A stretch of 64,000 bases of DNA from Brachionus manjavacas. Lineage: Eukaryota; Rotifera; Eurotatoria; Ploima; Brachionidae. Below the pieces are notes generated by a model. It did no database searches. It was not told the DNA's origin and saw only the letters and a list, made by a program, of their open reading frames with translations. Below are positions 62,531-64,000 of this stretch, in pieces (position 1 is the stretch's first letter; each line of letters starts with the position of its first letter). The DNA is taken from positions 749,001-813,000 of the forward strand of contig JAHQIY010000011.1 in assembly GCA_019054805.1 (NCBI GenBank), in the 5' to 3' direction. Position numbers and translations under genes: made by a program.

Positions 62531-62984
62531 AACTTTTCCTAAATTATTTTTTTAATAAATAATAATAAACTTAGTGCAGGTTTTATCTAATTGGTGAATT
62601 AATATATTAATTTGTGAGAGTTTCGCTTTATTAGATACGTTTTATTGATTTTGTGAATAAAAAACCAAATTAGTTTTTTTTTTAATGAAATAGATATATT
62701 TTTACTGAATTTGTGATTTTTTTTTCTAAATTTGTGGTGACGTTTACTGACGTCCTGTTGAATTTCTTTTCATAATTTTCATAATTTGTGTAAGAGGATG
62801 AAGCAGACTTAAGTTTTTCAATTAAAAAATAAAAATTTGATTACATTGGGTTCTTTATGGCTCATTTTTTCAGTTATTTGATTTAGGATTTTAAATTGTT
62901 GAAAAATTCATCAATGATTTAATTATCAATCATTCAACTCAATGATCAAATTTTAATTTCTTAATTAAAATAAAGTTTAAAGTT

Positions 62985-63150
62985 TAATAAAGAATTTTCA
63001 ATATTTTTTAAAAATTTTTCAAATATAAATTAAACTCGTACTATTTCACAATTATTTAATTATTTAATCTCAAATATGAAAAAGCCTGCAATTTTCACAT
63101 TTTGAAATTCAAACACAGGAAATTAAACTATTACTGTAATTAAGTAAAAA
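62985..63150. repeat. 230-bp repeat, third copy, no hairpin tail
   Basis: AAAGAATTTTCAATATTTTT, TCTCAAATATGAAAAAGCCT and GAAATTCAAACACAGGAAAT match the blocks at 13.24 and 26.46 kb, with an internal deletion. The hairpin tail present in the other two copies is absent here. Confidence 0.5.
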
Positions 63151-63561
63151 TTTATAATGTTTGATTGATTTTGACAGTAACAAATAACCTCTAGAAAATT
63201 CAAAAAAATTTTAAAATGAGGCTATTTCTTAGTTAAATAAACCATATTTTGGCAACAAAAAATTAAAGATTTTTCTAAATTTATGGCAAGATTTTTATTT
63301 TAAATTTAAATTGTATTTTTTAAAGTCATATTTAGATTTATTTTATCCTTGAAATAATAATTAGAAAAATTATGCTTACTTTGTATTTTGATTATAAAAA
63401 GATTATTAAAAAATGAATAATAATTAAAAATTTTAAAAAAATTTTAGTGAAAGAAAAGATTGATGCCGCCAAAAAAATAATTTTTACTTTAAAATATAAA
63501 GTAAGGTACAAATCTAAGGTAAAAAATCTATTAATGAAATTCCATTTATTATATTAAAATA

Positions 63562-63651
63562 CAGACTTGTTTTTAAGTGTAAGTCATGACTTGACTTTAA
63601 AAAAAAAAAAACAAGACTTGACTAATGACTTGTGACTTAAAAACAACTCTG
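63562..63651. mobile_element. hAT-type MITE, AAGTC family, minimal 90-bp copy
   Basis: CAGACTTGTTTTTAAGTGTA at the left and CTTAAAAACAACTCTG at the right. Flanking 8-mers TTAAAATA (63554-63561) and TTAAAATG (63652-63659) match at seven of eight. The whole element is little more than the two ends and an A-run. Confidence 0.82.
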
Positions 63652-64000
63652 TTAAAATGTTATTTTGAAGTTAAAGTTCAATTTTTGATGCTCAAAATGA
63701 TATTGTTATTTCATGATAGAATTGGTGCAGAGGTGCATTCTTGTATTAAACATTCTTTGTTAAATCTAGAGGTAAACTCTGCAAAAGTCTGCAAAAAACA
63801 ACTCACTTAAAATTCTATCATTTAGATGGTGTGCACTCTGCAATGTTTATTTTGATTGTGCAGCGTTTAACATTAGATTTAACAAAGTATGTTTAATACA
63901 AAAATGTACCTATGCAATTAGTTTTTAATAATAACAATTTATTTAATAATTAAAACATCGGTTTGATCATTTTGGGAATCAAAAATTTGATTTTTTTTTC

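Larger units (their letters stand above)
60263..64000. other. Third slit intron portion, repeat-bearing
   Basis: No further LRR exon is visible. Content includes GGGGGCCTAACAAGGGTCGA near 60801 and AATAAGTCACCCGGTTAG at 61437 (also at 7340), plus the MULE remnant, TIR-like motif, composite repeat and hAT MITE listed separately. The rest is AT-rich with nothing recognised. Confidence 0.4.

Overview
The window is a very AT-rich (roughly three quarters A+T) piece of an animal nuclear genome. The recognisable host genes are metazoan: a slit-type LRR protein, a protein-tyrosine sulfotransferase, a RING-H2 protein, an RIIa-domain protein, a secreted SET-like protein and a fucosyltransferase-like enzyme. 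Introns carry canonical GT-AG borders, and two are only 49-53 nt long. Composition, small introns and repeat content fit a small lophotrochozoan such as a monogonont rotifer (Brachionus-like). That placement is inference, because no marker gene here fixes the taxon.

Layout: 0-2 kb holds a palindromic MITE and a two-exon SET-like gene (minus). 2-5.2 kb holds decayed LINEs and the C-terminal end of a pogo-type transposase. 5.6-11.3 kb is a four-exon RIIa-domain gene (minus); its largest intron contains a Tc1-like element and several LINE 3' tails. 11.9-20.6 kb is a nested transposon block: a plus-strand MULE is broken by an uninterrupted FLYWCH-MULE and by a hAT element, and the hAT carries a palindromic insert. 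20.7-21.1 kb is an RT fragment, 22.0-23.1 kb a fucosyltransferase-like gene with one in-frame stop, and 23.4-24.8 kb a LINE fragment and a MITE. At 26.9-30.4 kb a RING-H2 gene sits between about 0.7-kb inverted-repeat arms. 30.5-31.6 kb is a long-TIR element with an AT-hook-like remnant. 33.4-34.3 kb is an intronless tyrosine sulfotransferase. 35.1-46.4 kb is dominated by LINE pieces, a tRNA-derived SINE, a hAT MITE and an element with inverted iteron arrays. 46.4-59.9 kb is mostly non-coding. The first two coding exons of a slit-like gene lie at 59.9-60.3 kb, and the rest of the window is its next intron.

The host genes show no operon-like or pathway relationship. Two encode likely secretory-pathway transferases acting on glycans or tyrosines, one is a probable ubiquitin ligase, and one is an axon-guidance type ligand. 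The most informative feature is the transposon record. Several insertions can be dated relative to each other from exact target duplications, and one removal (the hAT) restores a reading frame. I see no tRNA or rRNA gene and no CRISPR array.
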